From an uncultured Bradyrhizobium sp. (GTDB taxonomy: Bacteria; Pseudomonadota; Alphaproteobacteria; Rhizobiales; Xanthobacteraceae): a DNA stretch of 64,000 nt. This document shows, piece after piece, positions 62,931 to 64,000 of this stretch. The position numbers were made by a program, and so were the translations under genes. Positions within the stretch are counted from its first letter, which is position 1. Every line of letters starts with the position of its first letter. The DNA is taken from NCBI RefSeq assembly GCF_936928535.1, contig NZ_CAKZHY010000169.1, forward strand, positions 1 to 64,000, in the 5' to 3' direction. The notes under the pieces are model-generated. The model saw only the letters and a program-made list of their open reading frames with translations, did not search any database and was not told where the DNA came from.

Positions 62931-64000
62931 TTAGGCCGCAACGACAGTCCCGCGCGACATCGCTGCCGTGCTATGCAGCCGCGTCGCCTCCGTGAGATGC
63001 ACGAGCTTGCCGGCTGCGATCACCGCGACCAGCCGCGGACGCAGCGGCAGGCTGTCGTCGACTAGCAGGATGTCGGCCCGACGGCCTGCGGCGAGCGTGC
63101 CGCGATCGGTCAGGCCGGTGGCCTCTGCCGGCGCCGACGAGATCAGCGTCCAGCCTTCCGTCAGCGGCAGCACGCCGTCGGCGGCAAGGCGGAACGCGGC
63201 GAGCAGCGGGGCCGGATAGTAATAGTCCGAGGCCAGCACGGTGCAGAGCCCCTTGCCGATCATGTCGGAGGCCTTGGTCCAGCCGGTGTGGCTGCCGCCG
63301 CGCACGACGTTCGGTGCGCCGTAGACGATGGCATCGCCAGCGGCCGCGGCCTCGCGCGCCGTCTCTTCGTTGACAGGAAACTCGGCGAGCTTCACGCCCA
63401 TGTCGCGAAAATCCCGGCGCATGGCCGGCGTCTGATCGTCATGCGACAGCATCCGCACCTCAGCCGCGCGGGCCACGGCCGCGAGCCGGGTGATCGATGC
63501 CGGAACATCGGCCGCGCGCGAGACGATATGCCCGACGAGCTTGTCGAACTCCTCGCTCGACAAGCCAGTGCGCTCCACCATGCGGTTGCGCTTGCGTGGG
63601 TTCGCCATGTCGCCAATCGTGCCGCCCATATGGTCGTTGAAAGCGAACAGGTCGACCCGGCCCTCGGCGAGCCACTGGCCGATCTCGTCCTCGGCATCCA
63701 GATTGTAGGTCTCGTGGCGCAGATGAAAGCGCGTGTCGGCGGCGAAGTGCGGACGCTGCCGCTCGATCGCCTCGAGCAGGCGCCTGGCATTGTCGCCGCT
63801 GCGCAAGCCCGGCTCCCACGACCATGTGGTGGCGTGGAACACCGTTGTGATGCCGTTGCTGATGACCTGGCGGTCGGTGTCATCCAGCGCGACGTCGATC
63901 GGGAAGTCGACGCCGGCGCGCGGCATCATCTGCCGCTCGAAAGCGTCGCCATGCAGATCGACGATGCCGGGCAGCACCAGCAGATTGCGCGCATCGATCG
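62931..64000 (-). CDS. phnM: Alpha-D-ribose 1-methylphosphonate 5-triphosphate diphosphatase (partial)
   Basis: PhnM hydrolyses ribose-methylphosphonate triphosphate in the C-P lyase pathway. The 3' 356 codons are in the window and the frame is open at the right edge (reading IDARNLLVLPGIVDLHGDAF at the break). Metal-site motifs are the DLHGD, a YHLRHETYNLDAEDEI region, and LSHDDQTPAM. The remaining start lies outside. Confidence 0.93.
   Translation of the reverse strand, partial: IDARNLLVLPGIVDLHGDAFERQMMPRAGVDFPIDVALDDTDRQVISNGITTVFHATTWSWEPGLRSGDNARRLLEAIERQRPHFAADTRFHLRHETYNLDAEDEIGQWLAEGRVDLFAFNDHMGGTIGDMANPRKRNRMVERTGLSSEEFDKLVGHIVSRAADVPASITRLAAVARAAEVRMLSHDDQTPAMRRDFRDMGVKLAEFPVNEETAREAAAAGDAIVYGAPNVVRGGSHTGWTKASDMIGKGLCTVLASDYYYPAPLLAAFRLAADGVLPLTEGWTLISSAPAEATGLTDRGTLAAGRRADILLVDDSLPLRPRLVAVIAAGKLVHLTEATRLHSTAAMSRGTVVAA

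Overview
The window looks like chromosomal DNA of a high-GC alphaproteobacterium of the Bradyrhizobium/Rhodopseudomonas type. The evidence is GC-rich third codon positions, the block rpmH-rnpA-yidC-engB-argB, and many short palindromic intergenic repeats whose translated form (MPGLAPGIH..., GHDE...) is typical of that group. Genus assignment is inference. No prophage, insertion sequence, integrase or CRISPR array was seen.

Layout. 1-6.0 kb: a minus-strand housekeeping block running rpmH, rnpA, yidC, engB, DUF423, argB and a secreted DUF1036 protein, with two TGATG stop/start overlaps and a good promoter in front of rpmH. 6.1-14.5 kb: an orphan sensor kinase, tRNA-Arg(ACG), a PAS-GGDEF cyclase, a TPR-glycosyltransferase-like protein, a copper-chaperone fusion, a DUF2478 protein, NagZ and a toxin-antitoxin pair with a perfect operator palindrome. 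14.5-23.4 kb: an MFS/TetR divergon, a Tat-exported class-V aminotransferase, a VOC protein, and a LysR-controlled group with a luciferase-like oxidase and a two-component flavin monooxygenase resembling styrene monooxygenase. 23.6-32.7 kb: mostly accessory genes, including a winged-helix/TPR regulator, an FAD oxidoreductase, an Asp-nucleophile hydrolase and an ATP-grasp plus ABC transporter operon.

32.7-48.8 kb: YgiQ radical SAM, a divergent catabolic cluster (FAD oxidase-GntR opposite a DHDPS-family lyase), an MFS exporter, a TonB siderophore receptor with PepSY partner, a DUF1963 protein, a three-domain rhodanese, SerA and a patatin. 48.8-64 kb: a GntP permease, a tannase-family hydrolase, the ClpS-zinc finger-AAA+ gene described below, an EmrAB-type pump with TetR, MarR plus enoyl-CoA hydratase, a chemotaxis receptor, a second DHDPS-family enzyme, and the start of a phosphonate cluster (DUF1045, phnM) that runs off the right edge.

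Most striking point: at 52069-53790 one reading frame joins a ClpS-like adaptor domain, a ClpX-type C4 zinc finger (C-x2-C-x18-C-x2-C) and an FtsH/Cdc48-type AAA+ module. A single in-frame TGA at 53680-53682 falls where ClpS proteins usually have Ser after Lys, and no ATG, GTG or TTG restores translation before the middle of the zinc finger. It is either a recently broken gene or a recoded one.
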